Assembly: GCA_944321505.1 (NCBI GenBank)
Contig: CALULN010000003.1
Location: 1-64,000 of the forward strand
Direction: 5' to 3'
DNA length: 64,000 nt
From: Candidatus Methanomethylophilaceae archaeon
Lineage (GTDB): Archaea; Thermoplasmatota; Thermoplasmata; Methanomassiliicoccales; Methanomethylophilaceae
The position numbers were made by a program, and so were the translations under genes. The notes below the pieces were generated by a model that saw only the letters and a list, made by a program, of their open reading frames with translations, did not search any database and was not told the DNA's origin. Of the stretch, positions 8,360 to 15,523 are shown piece after piece. The stretch's first letter is position 1; each line of letters begins with the position of its first letter.

Positions 8360-9283
8360 TCAGACGCAGTCGATCCAGTCGGCGTACTCCGGGACCTTCC
8401 CGGTGACGATGTCGTGGAACCTGGACTTCAGCGCGGAAGCCACAGGGCCGATTTCGCCGGTGCCGATGGGCCTCTCGTCGATCATGGTGACGGGGGCGAT
8501 CTCTGCCGCGGTGCCGGTCATCCAGACCTCGTCGGCGGTGAGGAGCTCGGTCCTGCTGATGTCGGTCTCGATGACCTCGTAGCCCATGTCCCTGGCAACC
8601 TGGATGATGGAGTTCCTGGTGATGCCCTCGAGGATGCTGTTGCTGGGCAGAGGGGTGTAGATTTTGCCGCGCTTGTACATGAAGATGTTCTCGCCGGTGC
8701 ATTCCGCAACGTATCCGTTGGCGTTCAGCATGACGGCCTCGTTGGCGCCCCTGAGGATCGCCTCCCTCTTGGCCAGGCACGATGTCACGTATGCGCCGTT
8801 CACCTTTGCTCCGGCGGGGGAGCAGAGATTGTCCGGGCGGTGCCAGGTGGACGTTATGAGCTTGGCTCCCGCGTCCGCTCCCTTGCCAAGGTAGTTGCCC
8901 ATGTACACGGAGGTTATCGCGAAGCTGGTGGGCACGCCGATGGGATTCAGGCCGGTCTCCTCTCCGCAGAGGAAGACGCAGGGCTTGATGTAGTCCACGT
9001 TCTTGTTGGCCCTGACGGTCTCCTTGATGGCCTCGAAGGCCTCCTCGTAGCCGTACTTCTTCCCGTTGATGGTCATGTCGAACCCCATGACCTTCACTCC
9101 GTCCATGAGCCTCTTCACATGGTCCTTCAGCCTGAAGATGGCCTTCCCTTTGGGGGTGTCGTAGACGCGGATGCCCTCGAAGACCCCGGTGCCGTAGTTC
9201 AGCCCGTGGGCGAGGACATGCACCTTGGCGTCCTCCCACCTGACGAGCCTGCCGTCCAGCCAGATGAACTCTGATTTCTCCAT
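8360..9283 (-). CDS. ilvE: Branched-chain amino acid aminotransferase
   Basis: This 307-aa fold-type IV PLP enzyme performs the last transamination in Val, Leu and Ile synthesis. The PLP lysine is expected in PAGAKVNGAY (about residue 165). The downstream GYVAECTGENIF segment carries the family Glu and Asn. The start at 9283 is backed by GAGGAG 8 nt upstream. It lies 13 nt after the ACT-domain subunit gene, so the two form a branched-chain amino acid operon. A D-amino-acid or 4-amino-4-deoxychorismate lyase is unlikely given the ilvN-type neighbour. Confidence 0.93.
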   Translation of the reverse strand: MEKSEFIWLDGRLVRWEDAKVHVLAHGLNYGTGVFEGIRVYDTPKGKAIFRLKDHVKRLMDGVKVMGFDMTINGKKYGYEEAFEAIKETVRANKNVDYIKPCVFLCGEETGLNPIGVPTSFAITSVYMGNYLGKGADAGAKLITSTWHRPDNLCSPAGAKVNGAYVTSCLAKREAILRGANEAVMLNANGYVAECTGENIFMYKRGKIYTPLPSNSILEGITRNSIIQVARDMGYEVIETDISRTELLTADEVWMTGTAAEIAPVTMIDERPIGTGEIGPVASALKSRFHDIVTGKVPEYADWIDCV

Positions 9284-9296
9284 TTCCTATCTCCTC

Positions 9297-9659
9297 TCAC
9301 AATGCGTTGAGCGCTTTCACGTAGCGGTCGGGCTTGGAGCGCTCGATTATCTCCTCCACCTGGTCGGACTCGCCGACCACTCCGACGTTCCCGCCGCTGG
9401 TGGATATGAGGGCGTATGCGGACTGGCCACTCTCCTCCACCTCCCGGACGTCCTGCACGTCCTGGAGCCTGCGGAGCTTGCCCACCGCCACTCTAGCCTG
9501 GTCCCCGTCGATCACCGACATGACGATCCGCGATTTGCCGGGGAGCTCGCACTTCCCCACAACGATCGTCTCGACGTTGATCTTGTTGCGGGTGAACTCG
9601 CCCATGACCCTTTGCATGACGCCGAATTCGTTCTTCACCACGAGGGAGATCACATGCAT
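9297..9659 (-). CDS. ilvN: Acetolactate synthase small-subunit-like ACT protein (short form)
   Basis: The protein has 120 aa. An N-terminal ACT domain (about residues 1-75) begins HVISLVVKNEFGVMQRV, as in IlvN/IlvH regulatory subunits, which bind valine and feedback-control acetolactate synthase. The full-length family has about 160 aa, so most of the C-terminal domain is shortened. No ilvB catalytic gene lies next to it. The ATG at 9659 was chosen because everything upstream in frame is non-homologous and lies in the divergent promoter. An ACT protein controlling another step of the pathway is an alternative. Confidence 0.72.
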   Translation of the reverse strand: MHVISLVVKNEFGVMQRVMGEFTRNKINVETIVVGKCELPGKSRIVMSVIDGDQARVAVGKLRRLQDVQDVREVEESGQSAYALISTSGGNVGVVGESDQVEEIIERSKPDRYVKALNAL

Positions 9660-9690
9660 CCAGGCACCCGGCGTTTTGAATCGCGAACAT

Positions 9691-9700
9691 ACTATATCTA
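9691..9700 (+). promoter_or_regulatory. TATA box of the GT2 gene
   Basis: ACTATATCTA lies 23-32 nt before the ATG at 9723, which predicts a leaderless transcript. That favours this ATG over the in-frame GTG at 9717. Confidence 0.55.
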
Positions 9701-9722
9701 TTTTCAATGATTTGGGGTGCCG

Positions 9723-10475
9723 ATGAGCGGAGACGGAGGATGCACGGTCATACTGCCTACCTACAACGAGGAGGCCAACATCGGGAGGATGGTGGATACC
9801 CTCCGCGCCATGTACCCGGACTTCAGGGTGCTGGTGATGGACGACAACTCCAAGGATTCCACCCAGAGCATCGTGTCGGAGCGGGCATCCGCCGACCCCA
9901 TGGTGAGGCTGGTGGTCAGGGACCCTGCGGACAGGGGGCTCTCCGCCAGCATCTTCGAGGGCATCGAGCTTACGGAGACGGAGTTCTTCATCAACATGGA
10001 TGCCGACTTCCAGCATCCCCCGTCAGCGCTGCAGGGGATGTACGATCAACTGAAGAGCGGCGCGGACCTCTCCATCGGCGTCAGGAAGGACCGCACCAAT
10101 CTGTCGTCCTTCACCCGCTGGGTGGGGTCCTGGGGCGCACACTACCTCGCCGCGTTCACCCTCAGGATGCACGACCGCCAGCTGTCCTCCGACATAATGA
10201 GCGGGCTGTTCGGCGGGAAGGCTGATCTGTGCAGGTCCGTGATCCGCGAGCACAGGGACGATTTCCAGATGAGGGGGTTCAAGGCCCTGTTCGATCTCAT
10301 GAAGTACATCCCAAAGGACGTCTGCATAGAGGAGACGGTGTTCGAGTTCGGGGAGCGCCAGGGCGGGGAGTCGAAGCTCAGCTCCGGGATCATCATCTCC
10401 CTGCTGAAGCAGTGCGACGGCTGGGGGATGTTCCTGGCTCATTCGGCGGAGAAGGTCCTTGGCAAGCGATCCTGA
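9723..10475 (+). CDS. Glycosyltransferase family 2, dolichyl-phosphate mannosyltransferase-like
   Basis: This 250-aa GT-A enzyme begins CTVILPTYNEEANIG. DDNSKDST follows near residue 40 and the DxD-type metal site NMDADFQHPP near residue 90, as in DPM1-like transferases that load mannose or glucose onto a polyprenyl phosphate. No membrane helices are evident at the C-terminus, so this is the short soluble type. A polyprenyl-phosphate sugar made here could be the donor for the GT-C-like membrane proteins at 27-37 kb. That link is inference. Confidence 0.87.
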   Translation: MSGDGGCTVILPTYNEEANIGRMVDTLRAMYPDFRVLVMDDNSKDSTQSIVSERASADPMVRLVVRDPADRGLSASIFEGIELTETEFFINMDADFQHPPSALQGMYDQLKSGADLSIGVRKDRTNLSSFTRWVGSWGAHYLAAFTLRMHDRQLSSDIMSGLFGGKADLCRSVIREHRDDFQMRGFKALFDLMKYIPKDVCIEETVFEFGERQGGESKLSSGIIISLLKQCDGWGMFLAHSAEKVLGKRS

Positions 10476-10482
10476 AGGACCC

Positions 10483-10507
10483 CATCATTTTTTCATGATG
10501 ATTTTTT
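10483..10507 (+). terminator. Hairpin and T-run terminator after GT2 gene
   Basis: CATCAT-TTTTTC-ATGATG is a 6-bp stem, followed by A and six Ts (10502-10507). It lies 7 nt past the GT2 stop. Confidence 0.55.
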
Positions 10508-10537
10508 ATTATGATATTCTATCAAGAAAAACTCACT

Positions 10538-10547
10538 CTTAAATATT
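10538..10547 (+). promoter_or_regulatory. TATA box of the fic gene
   Basis: CTTAAATATT lies 26-35 nt before the ATG at 10573 and predicts a leaderless mRNA. The surrounding 10480-10560 is markedly A+T rich. Confidence 0.55.
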
Positions 10548-10572
10548 GGTTCATTCAATGTGATGATTCGTC

Positions 10573-11736
10573 ATGAAGAAAGGCCGGCAGACTACGACCG
10601 AGGGAACCGTTGGTCCTCACATCATGGATTACAGCACCTTCGTGCCGTCCGGTTTTCCGGTCAGACACAGGAGGAAGGTCCCGTTCCGTCCGTACCCCAT
10701 GCTCCCCGAGGGGTACCGTGGGATAGTCGACGAGATTAAAAGCCTCGATTGGGATCTTGGGCAATGCATCCTCACCGCTGATGATTACATGGAGCTGGTG
10801 ATCGACGCATACGCCTCCAACGTCCATTGGTCCACCAGGATCGAAGGCAATCCTCTGTCAGCGGAGGAGGTCTGCAGGATCACCCGTCGCTTCTCGTCCG
10901 ATGCGGTCATGGAAAGCAATCCCGAGTATGTGCAGGAGATCGTCAACCACCTTTACCCGATGTTCGTGGACGTGAGGAGATACCGCCGTTTCTTATTGGA
11001 CGAGGTCACTGCCGTTCATCGCCGTTTGATGACCGGCACGGGGTATCATGGCGTACCGGGGGATATCAGGACGGGCGCGGCATCGGTTCAGAGTCCGGAC
11101 GGACAGGAGCTGTTCATATGCTGCCCTCCACAGCACGTGCGGGAGGAAACGGAGTCCCTGCTGGAATGGGTGAATGCGGCGCCCTTCGATCCGGTGTGCA
11201 CCGCGGCGCTGTTCTTCCACGAGTTCGAGAGCATACACCCCTTCTCCGACGGGAACGGCAGAGTGGGCAGGGTCCTGTTCCAGACCATTCTGCGGAGCAT
11301 GGGCCTGAGGTACTGCGGCCTCTGCAGATTCGAGAAGCACCTGTTGGGGGACGCAGGTCTGTACTACGACCTTCTGGCCTACACCGACGAGACCGAGGAT
11401 TATGCGCCGTTCGTCTGCTATGTGGCGGAGTCGCTGCTGAATGCATACCGCGAGGCTTTCGGCATCTATTCGGAGAGGGACCGGGTGGCCGACATGGACG
11501 AAGCCGTCCGTTCGCTGGCATATGCGGCGAAGGACATCGGCGCATTCACGCTGGCCGACGCATCGGCATGGGTCCCGTCGCTGTCGGATCAGACCCTCCG
11601 CTTGAAGCTCAATGCTCTGGCGGACATGGGCATCCTCAGGAAGGAGGGGCGCTCCAAGGGGATGAGGTACGTGTTCAACGACCCCTTCTCCGAGCTCAGG
11701 GCGAAGGCGGCAGAGGGGTTCCCGGACCTCCTCTGA
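10573..11736 (+). CDS. Fic family protein (AMP-transferase fold) with inhibitory motif
   Basis: The protein has 387 aa. The Fic catalytic motif is complete: HPFSDGNGR at residues 222-230, with His222 as base and Asn/Arg for phosphate binding. Near residue 87 the sequence STRIEGN fits the self-inhibition motif [S/T]xxxE[G/N], so this is a class II enzyme whose Glu91 should block ATP. The last about 70 residues look like a winged-helix tail. Fic proteins usually transfer AMP to a target Thr or Tyr, and the target here is unknown. The gene stands alone with its own promoter and no antitoxin gene. It uses more A/T-ending codons than its neighbours, which suggests acquisition. Confidence 0.9.
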   Translation: MKKGRQTTTEGTVGPHIMDYSTFVPSGFPVRHRRKVPFRPYPMLPEGYRGIVDEIKSLDWDLGQCILTADDYMELVIDAYASNVHWSTRIEGNPLSAEEVCRITRRFSSDAVMESNPEYVQEIVNHLYPMFVDVRRYRRFLLDEVTAVHRRLMTGTGYHGVPGDIRTGAASVQSPDGQELFICCPPQHVREETESLLEWVNAAPFDPVCTAALFFHEFESIHPFSDGNGRVGRVLFQTILRSMGLRYCGLCRFEKHLLGDAGLYYDLLAYTDETEDYAPFVCYVAESLLNAYREAFGIYSERDRVADMDEAVRSLAYAAKDIGAFTLADASAWVPSLSDQTLRLKLNALADMGILRKEGRSKGMRYVFNDPFSELRAKAAEGFPDLL

Positions 11737-11737
11737 G

Positions 11738-12022
11738 TCACTCTGCCGCCGCTCTTTTGGCATCCAGCCCTCTGTTCCTGAAGTAGAGGGCGATGGCTAT
11801 CATGACCAGGGCGAAGTCGAACACATAGAACGCCAGGACGTAGCTGATGTCGTTGTTGACGATCTTGTTCAGCATCCCGCAGACGTATCCGGTCTCGATG
11901 ATCAGCATGAAGGCCAGACTGGTGCCGAGGGCGGTGCGTGCCCTGTATGCCTTCATAATGCTGGCGGGCCAGGCGGCGGCGAAGCACAGAAGCATGATGA
12001 CCTCGAATATCCCGCCGATCAT
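11738..12022 (-). CDS. Small PQ-loop-like (SemiSWEET-type) membrane protein
   Basis: This 94-aa protein has three hydrophobic helices (about residues 3-18, 34-52 and 60-82) and a basic tail ending YFRNRGLDAKR. The N-terminal AAWPASIMKAYRARTALGTS resembles the WPxSIxKxxxSRSxKGKS pattern of small PQ-loop proteins, a half-transporter size that would dimerise. The ATG at 12022 was preferred over an upstream in-frame ATG because homologous sequence begins there. The substrate is unknown. It converges on the fic gene with 1 nt between the stops. Confidence 0.68.
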   Translation of the reverse strand: MIGGIFEVIMLLCFAAAWPASIMKAYRARTALGTSLAFMLIIETGYVCGMLNKIVNNDISYVLAFYVFDFALVMIAIALYFRNRGLDAKRAAAE

Positions 12023-12128
12023 GCGGTCGCCTCCGTTCCGCGGAGCTGTGGGTCGAAAGTGTTGCGGTGCATGTCTGTCTCCGGGTGCGGGTATGACCGA
12101 ACACATAAAAAACTAGCACTAGAGTGAA

Positions 12129-12147
12129 CAGTCGCAACATGCGACTG
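12129..12147. repeat. Perfect 8-bp inverted repeat
   Basis: CAGTCGCA-ACA-TGCGACTG is a perfect dyad. Its half-site shares GTCGCA with the tandem 9-mers at 12299. Confidence 0.7.
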
Positions 12148-12215
12148 AGATTTACGTCCGCTGTATCGGTAGCAGGTCTTGGTGATACGGGCGTTACGAT
12201 CCATGTCGCACATCA

Positions 12216-12233
12216 ATGGCATACATGGCATAC
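12216..12233. repeat. Tandem 9-mer, two copies
   Basis: ATGGCATAC occurs twice head to tail, and a third partial copy begins ATT. Confidence 0.7.
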
Positions 12234-12298
12234 ATTCACGCCTGATGTGTACATCAATGCATATGATAATACACCAAAATGGCATCATGTCGTGGTTC

Positions 12299-12325
12299 AT
12301 GTCGCATATGTCGCATATGTCGCAC
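12299..12325. repeat. Tandem 9-mer, three copies
   Basis: ATGTCGCAT, ATGTCGCAT and ATGTCGCAC are consecutive. A further CATGTCGCACAT stands alone at 12202-12213, and a degenerate ATGTCGTGG lies at about 12287. Confidence 0.75.
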
Positions 12326-12432
12326 ATACTAGCTTGATATGCACTTTGATGCACACTATAATGCATTCAAACGGCAAGATCCGACGCGGACACGTATATC
12401 AGGGAATCAAGCGGAGATGGTGTGAGAATCGA

Positions 12433-12509
12433 TGGCGGGCTTGAGGGGATTCGAACCCTTGGCCGATGGATTAAGAGTCCATCGCTCTACCTAGCTGAGC
12501 TACAAGCCC
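12433..12509 (-). tRNA. tRNA-Lys (anticodon CTT), CCA encoded
   Basis: The cloverleaf has a perfect 7-bp acceptor stem (GGGCTTG/CAAGCCC). The D-stem is GCTC/GAGC and the anticodon stem ATGGA/TCCAT with loop CTCTTAA, giving anticodon CTT. The T-arm is AAGGG/CCCCT with loop TTCGAAT and one A-C mismatch. The discriminator is G and the 3' CCA is encoded (12433-12435). No intron is present. It reads AAG lysine codons, the favoured lysine codon in this G+C-rich genome. Confidence 0.95.
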
Positions 12510-12535
12510 GTGTGGAACGTCGGATACCGTCATCG

Positions 12536-12545
12536 TTAATAAAGG
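12536..12545 (-). promoter_or_regulatory. TATA box of tRNA-Lys
   Basis: On the minus strand CCTTTATTAA lies 27-36 nt before the tRNA 5' end, the usual distance for a transcript that begins at or near the mature end. Confidence 0.6.
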
Positions 12546-12602
12546 TTGCTTTCCACGGAATCGGGAGCGGCAGGTCTGGGCACCCGCGCCCACCCCCTAT
12601 AA

Positions 12603-12610
12603 GTATATAA
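12603..12610 (+). promoter_or_regulatory. TATA box of the CBS-pair gene
   Basis: GTATATAA lies 25-32 nt before the ATG at 12635, so this ATG is likely a leaderless start rather than the in-frame TTG at 12623. Confidence 0.6.
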
Positions 12611-12634
12611 TCGGCATCCGCGTTGCGTGGGTAC

Positions 12635-13117
12635 ATGGGTCAGTTGAGAGTCAGAGACATCATGACTACGCAGGTCATCTCCCTTGCCGGCACGGACACC
12701 GTCAAGGACGCCACCATCACGCTCGCCGTCGACAACCTGTCGGGCGCACCCGTGATCGACGACGACTACCGTCTCATCGGCATCGTCAGCGAGACGGACA
12801 TCCTCGAGCTGATCATGAAGTACGAGGAGGAGCTCAACATAGAAGACCCAGTCCTGCACCTCCTCGCCTTCCCCATGGATTCGGCCATCGACGACCCCGT
12901 CCTCATGGAGGCTGCCAAGAAGATCTCCGAGACCAAGGTCGTGGACATAATGTCCAAGGACGTCCTCACCGTGACTCCGGACACCATGGTCATCGATGTG
13001 CTGAGGCTCATGCTGAGCAGGGACGTCAACCGCATACCCGTTCTCGAGAAGGGGGTGCTGGTGGGCATCGTGTCCCGCAGCGACATAATATTTTCGATTT
13101 ACAAGAGGAAGATCTGA
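12635..13117 (+). CDS. CBS-domain pair protein
   Basis: This 160-aa protein consists of two CBS motifs (about residues 4-65 and 102-158). Each has the VRDIMTTQ- or VVDIMSKD-type opening and an IGIVSETDI or VGIVSRSDI segment. Such Bateman modules bind adenosine nucleotides or SAM and act as energy sensors on a partner protein. The MBL-fold gene starts 3 nt after its stop, so they form an operon. The partner and ligand are not evident. Confidence 0.88.
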   Translation: MGQLRVRDIMTTQVISLAGTDTVKDATITLAVDNLSGAPVIDDDYRLIGIVSETDILELIMKYEEELNIEDPVLHLLAFPMDSAIDDPVLMEAAKKISETKVVDIMSKDVLTVTPDTMVIDVLRLMLSRDVNRIPVLEKGVLVGIVSRSDIIFSIYKRKI

Positions 13118-13120
13118 GCG

Positions 13121-13879
13121 ATGGAGGTCCACATCCTCGCCAGCGGAAGCGACGGCAACTGCGCGGTCATCCGCGGCCCGGAATCCTCGGTCATGGTGGA
13201 TGCGGGCATCAGCCGCAAGAGGGCCCTCCATCTGATGGACCTCAACGGCATAGACCCCTCCGAGATCTCCGGCATCCTGGTCACCCACGAGCACACGGAC
13301 CATGTCTCCGGGGTCGGCCCCACCGCCCGCAAGCTTGAGTGCCCGGTGTTCTGCACCGCCGGCACCATGGCCGGCTCCAACATGGGGAAGGTGGATTTCC
13401 GGCAGGTCTCGGCCTGCCGCCCGTTATCCTTGGGGGGCATGGAGATCATGCCGCTCCCAACATCCCACAACGCGGCGGAGCCGGTGTGCTACCGCCTGTC
13501 GTCGGAGGACGGCACCGTGCTCATAGCCACCGACACGGGGGTGCTGACCGCTCCGGTGAAGCAGGCCCTGGCGGAGGCAGACGTGGCGGTGATAGAGTCC
13601 AACTACGACCGGAGGATGCTGTCCGAAGGGCCTTATCCATACCCGTTGAAGAGGCTCATTGACAGCGACATCGGGCACATGTCGAACTACATGTGCGCCG
13701 AAGCCATCCGCGCCACGTCGAGGGAGGGGAGGAGGATATTCCTGGCCCATTTAAGCAGGACCAACAACACGCCGGACGTGGCCAAGGAGACCGTGGAGGC
13801 CGTGGCGGGGATCCGCCGCAGCCGCCTGGACTGCCTCGACCCCGGTGTCGCGGACGACACCCGCGTGATCAGAATCTGA
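13121..13879 (+). CDS. MBL-fold metal-dependent hydrolase, YycJ-like
   Basis: This 252-aa metallo-beta-lactamase-fold protein carries the zinc motif THEHTDHVSG near residue 55 and a further His in PTSHNAAEP near 113. An Asp lies in ATDTGVL near 138, and a His in FLAHLSRTNN near 210. Overall it matches the YycJ/WalJ-like group, probable nucleases or phosphodiesterases. It follows the CBS gene closely. The last 11 nt overlap the convergent GINS gene. Confidence 0.85.
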   Translation: MEVHILASGSDGNCAVIRGPESSVMVDAGISRKRALHLMDLNGIDPSEISGILVTHEHTDHVSGVGPTARKLECPVFCTAGTMAGSNMGKVDFRQVSACRPLSLGGMEIMPLPTSHNAAEPVCYRLSSEDGTVLIATDTGVLTAPVKQALAEADVAVIESNYDRRMLSEGPYPYPLKRLIDSDIGHMSNYMCAEAIRATSREGRRIFLAHLSRTNNTPDVAKETVEAVAGIRRSRLDCLDPGVADDTRVIRI

Positions 13880-14693
13880 TGCGGACGGCCAGGCTCCCGT
13901 TGACCAGTATGTCGGCCATGGGCGTCGGCATCTTCACCACGTCGCCCTTCCTGAGCACGTAATCCCTGTCGGGTCCGGCGAAGGGCGGCACCTGGCCGGT
14001 TATCCTTATTACGGACATGCTCCCGTCGGCGAAAGGGTCCGCGGGAGCCTCGACGGTCTCCGGCTCCTCCTCGGGAGGCAGCGCGGCGGGCTGGTCGAAG
14101 GGCTCGTCGAAATCCGGTTCCTCGGTCTCGGGACCGTCGTCGATGAAGGGCATCTCGCTGAGGGGCACATCGTCCTGGCTCTTCGCCCGGGGCTCGGCTT
14201 TCGGCGGTTCGGGCACCGGCTCCGTAACCGCCGGCTCCGCGGGTTTGGACGGAGGCTCGGACTCCGGGGCGATGTCTGGTATGGTGACCTTCTTCTTCCG
14301 GTCCATGACGTTCCAGATGCCCATGACCGCGGCGTAGACGCCGTCGTAGAACTCCTTCTCCTCCTGCGGCAGAGACTCGACCGGGACCTTTGCGCCCATG
14401 GAGTTGCGGATGGCTATGCTGCAGATCTTCCCCATGCGGATCTCGGCGATGCGCCTGGATTCGGATGCGGCCTTGTTCCTGCGGAGCCTGACGCCCTCCG
14501 AGATGATCGATAAGGGGTCGTCGGAGAGCGCCTTCTCGCACTCCTTGTCGTAGCGGGCGATGAGCCTGACCATCGCCTGGTACAGGTCCCTTCTGACAGG
14601 GGTCAGGGACTTGGTCCCCGATTCGCTCCTGAGGCAGGAGGAAACGTCCTCTATGCCCAGGTCCCCAGTCTCTCCCTGACCCGCTCCCGCCAT
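13869..14693 (-). CDS. Archaeal GINS complex subunit (Gins51-type)
   Basis: The protein has 274 aa. The N-terminal helical GINS A-domain spans about residues 1-125. An acidic, proline-rich linker (about 128-220, with runs of EPP and EEEPE) follows, then a small C-terminal B-domain ending GDVVKMPTPMADILVNGSLA. That order (A then B) is typical of the Sld5/Psf1-like archaeal subunit. GINS joins MCM and the Cdc45/GAN protein in the replicative helicase complex. Many Thermoplasmata have only this one subunit, as a homotetramer. I see no second GINS gene in the window. Confidence 0.82.
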   Translation of the reverse strand: MAGAGQGETGDLGIEDVSSCLRSESGTKSLTPVRRDLYQAMVRLIARYDKECEKALSDDPLSIISEGVRLRRNKAASESRRIAEIRMGKICSIAIRNSMGAKVPVESLPQEEKEFYDGVYAAVMGIWNVMDRKKKVTIPDIAPESEPPSKPAEPAVTEPVPEPPKAEPRAKSQDDVPLSEMPFIDDGPETEEPDFDEPFDQPAALPPEEEPETVEAPADPFADGSMSVIRITGQVPPFAGPDRDYVLRKGDVVKMPTPMADILVNGSLAVRIRF

Positions 14694-14715
14694 GGATTTT
14701 CGCTATCTGCCCGCC

Positions 14716-14766
14716 GTATATTATGCTTTGCCGACCGTCGCGGAGGGCCTGCGAAACCCATAAATC
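14716..14766. promoter_or_regulatory. Divergent promoters of GINS and DUF167 genes
   Basis: On the minus strand GCATAATATACG (14716-14727) lies 23-34 nt before the GINS ATG. On the plus strand CCCATAAATC (14757-14766) lies 23-32 nt before the ATG at 14789. Both imply leaderless mRNAs. Confidence 0.5.
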
Positions 14767-14788
14767 GGCACCCTCCCGTGACTCGGCG

Positions 14789-15079
14789 ATGAAGGTCTCG
14801 GAGATCGTCCGCCCCGTGGAGGGAGGGTGCGAGCTGGATGTCCAGGTGTCGCCGAGAGCCAGCCGCTCCGGCCCGGAGGCGGTGGATCCCTGGAGGAGGG
14901 CCCTGGTGGTCAGGGTCAGGGCACCGCCGCTGGACGGCAGGGCCAACCGCGAGGTGGAGGAGGTCCTGTCCGCTTCCGCCGGAGCGGAGTGCACAGTGGT
15001 CAGGGGCCATACTTCGAGGCAGAAGACCGTGTTCTTCAGAGGTGATGCGGAGGATGTCGCGCAGAGGCTTGATGGATGA
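14789..15079 (+). CDS. DUF167 (YggU) family protein
   Basis: This 96-aa protein has the DUF167 core: a strand with VQVSPRASRSG, then VRVRAPPLDGRANREVEEVL and a later VVRGHTSRQKTV segment. The function of the family is not established. The start at 14789 fits both the TATA box and the family N-terminus. The upstream in-frame ATG at 14723 would include the promoter. The next gene begins inside its last 8 nt. Confidence 0.82.
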   Translation: MKVSEIVRPVEGGCELDVQVSPRASRSGPEAVDPWRRALVVRVRAPPLDGRANREVEEVLSASAGAECTVVRGHTSRQKTVFFRGDAEDVAQRLDG

Positions 15080-15482
15080 CATCGACGACGATGCCGAGAG
15101 GCTCAGGTTCCTGGACGAGATCCTGTCGGAGCTCAGGGAGCTGGCGGAGGACCATATCATCCTGATCGAGGGCAACAAGGACCGGAAGGCGCTGGAGGCC
15201 CTGATCGGCGACGGGTTCGAGTCCATCGAGGTCCAGCGGGAGGGCGGCCCCCTGGCAGTCGCCGAGAGGGTGGCGGCATCTGGGCGCGGAGCGGTGATAC
15301 TCATGGACTGGGACGCCCGCGGGGGACGCCTGGCGGCGGATCTGGAATCGTATCTGAGGGCCAACGGCACGGAGTTCGACACCTCCGTCCGCAGGAGGCT
15401 GTCCTCGGTCTGCAGGAAGGACATCAAGGACGTGGAGGCGCTGGACTCCCTCTACGGGAGGCTGTCCTCGGCGGTCCGCTAA
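15072..15482 (+). CDS. Small Toprim-domain protein
   Basis: This 136-aa protein is essentially a Toprim domain. The conserved Glu sits in ILIEGNKDRKAL near residue 29, and the DxD pair in LMDWDARGG near residue 78. It resembles the archaeal small primase-like Toprim proteins (UPF0292), whose role is unproven and may lie in RNA or DNA cleavage or repair. I chose the ATG at 15072, which overlaps the DUF167 stop by 8 nt. An in-frame ATG lies upstream at 15045. Confidence 0.8.
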   Translation: MDDIDDDAERLRFLDEILSELRELAEDHIILIEGNKDRKALEALIGDGFESIEVQREGGPLAVAERVAASGRGAVILMDWDARGGRLAADLESYLRANGTEFDTSVRRRLSSVCRKDIKDVEALDSLYGRLSSAVR

Positions 15483-15490
15483 TCCTCCAG

Positions 15491-15499
15491 CTTATTAAC
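15491..15499 (+). promoter_or_regulatory. TATA box of tmk
   Basis: CTTATTAAC lies 25-33 nt before the ATG at 15524 and predicts a leaderless transcript for the tmk-coaBC-pantoate kinase operon. Confidence 0.55.
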
Positions 15500-15523
15500 A
15501 TGTAAGATGTTGCCTCGGCACGG

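Larger units (their letters stand above)
12023..12432. other. A+T-rich intergenic island with short repeats
   Basis: These 410 nt lie between the PQ-loop gene and the 3' end of tRNA-Lys. By my count 12241-12360 has 48 G or C in 120 (40%), against about 60% or more in the surrounding genes. It contains a perfect dyad, two sets of tandem 9-mers, a repeated ACATCAATG(G)CATA (12210 and 12251), and many ATGTCGCA and ATGCAC words. Open frames exist on both strands (12124-12444 plus, 12019-12366 minus), but their composition is repeat-driven (HVAYVAYVAH, CDICDICD), so I do not call them genes. It could be a protein-binding array, a non-coding RNA or a decayed element. Confidence 0.6.

Noticed and set aside
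12216-12325. Possible CRISPR array from tandem repeats
   Set aside because: The repeats are 9-mers without spacers of regular length, there are no cas genes, and the copies are few.
12124-12444. 106-codon open frame on the plus strand (and a 115-codon frame on the minus strand at 12019-12366)
   Set aside because: Their residues follow the 9-mer repeats, they have no ribosome binding site or family resemblance, and one runs into the tRNA gene.
12433-12509. tRNA-Lys as an integration site with a duplicated 3' end
   Set aside because: I found no second copy of the tRNA 3' segment on the far side of the fic patch, and there is no integrase gene.
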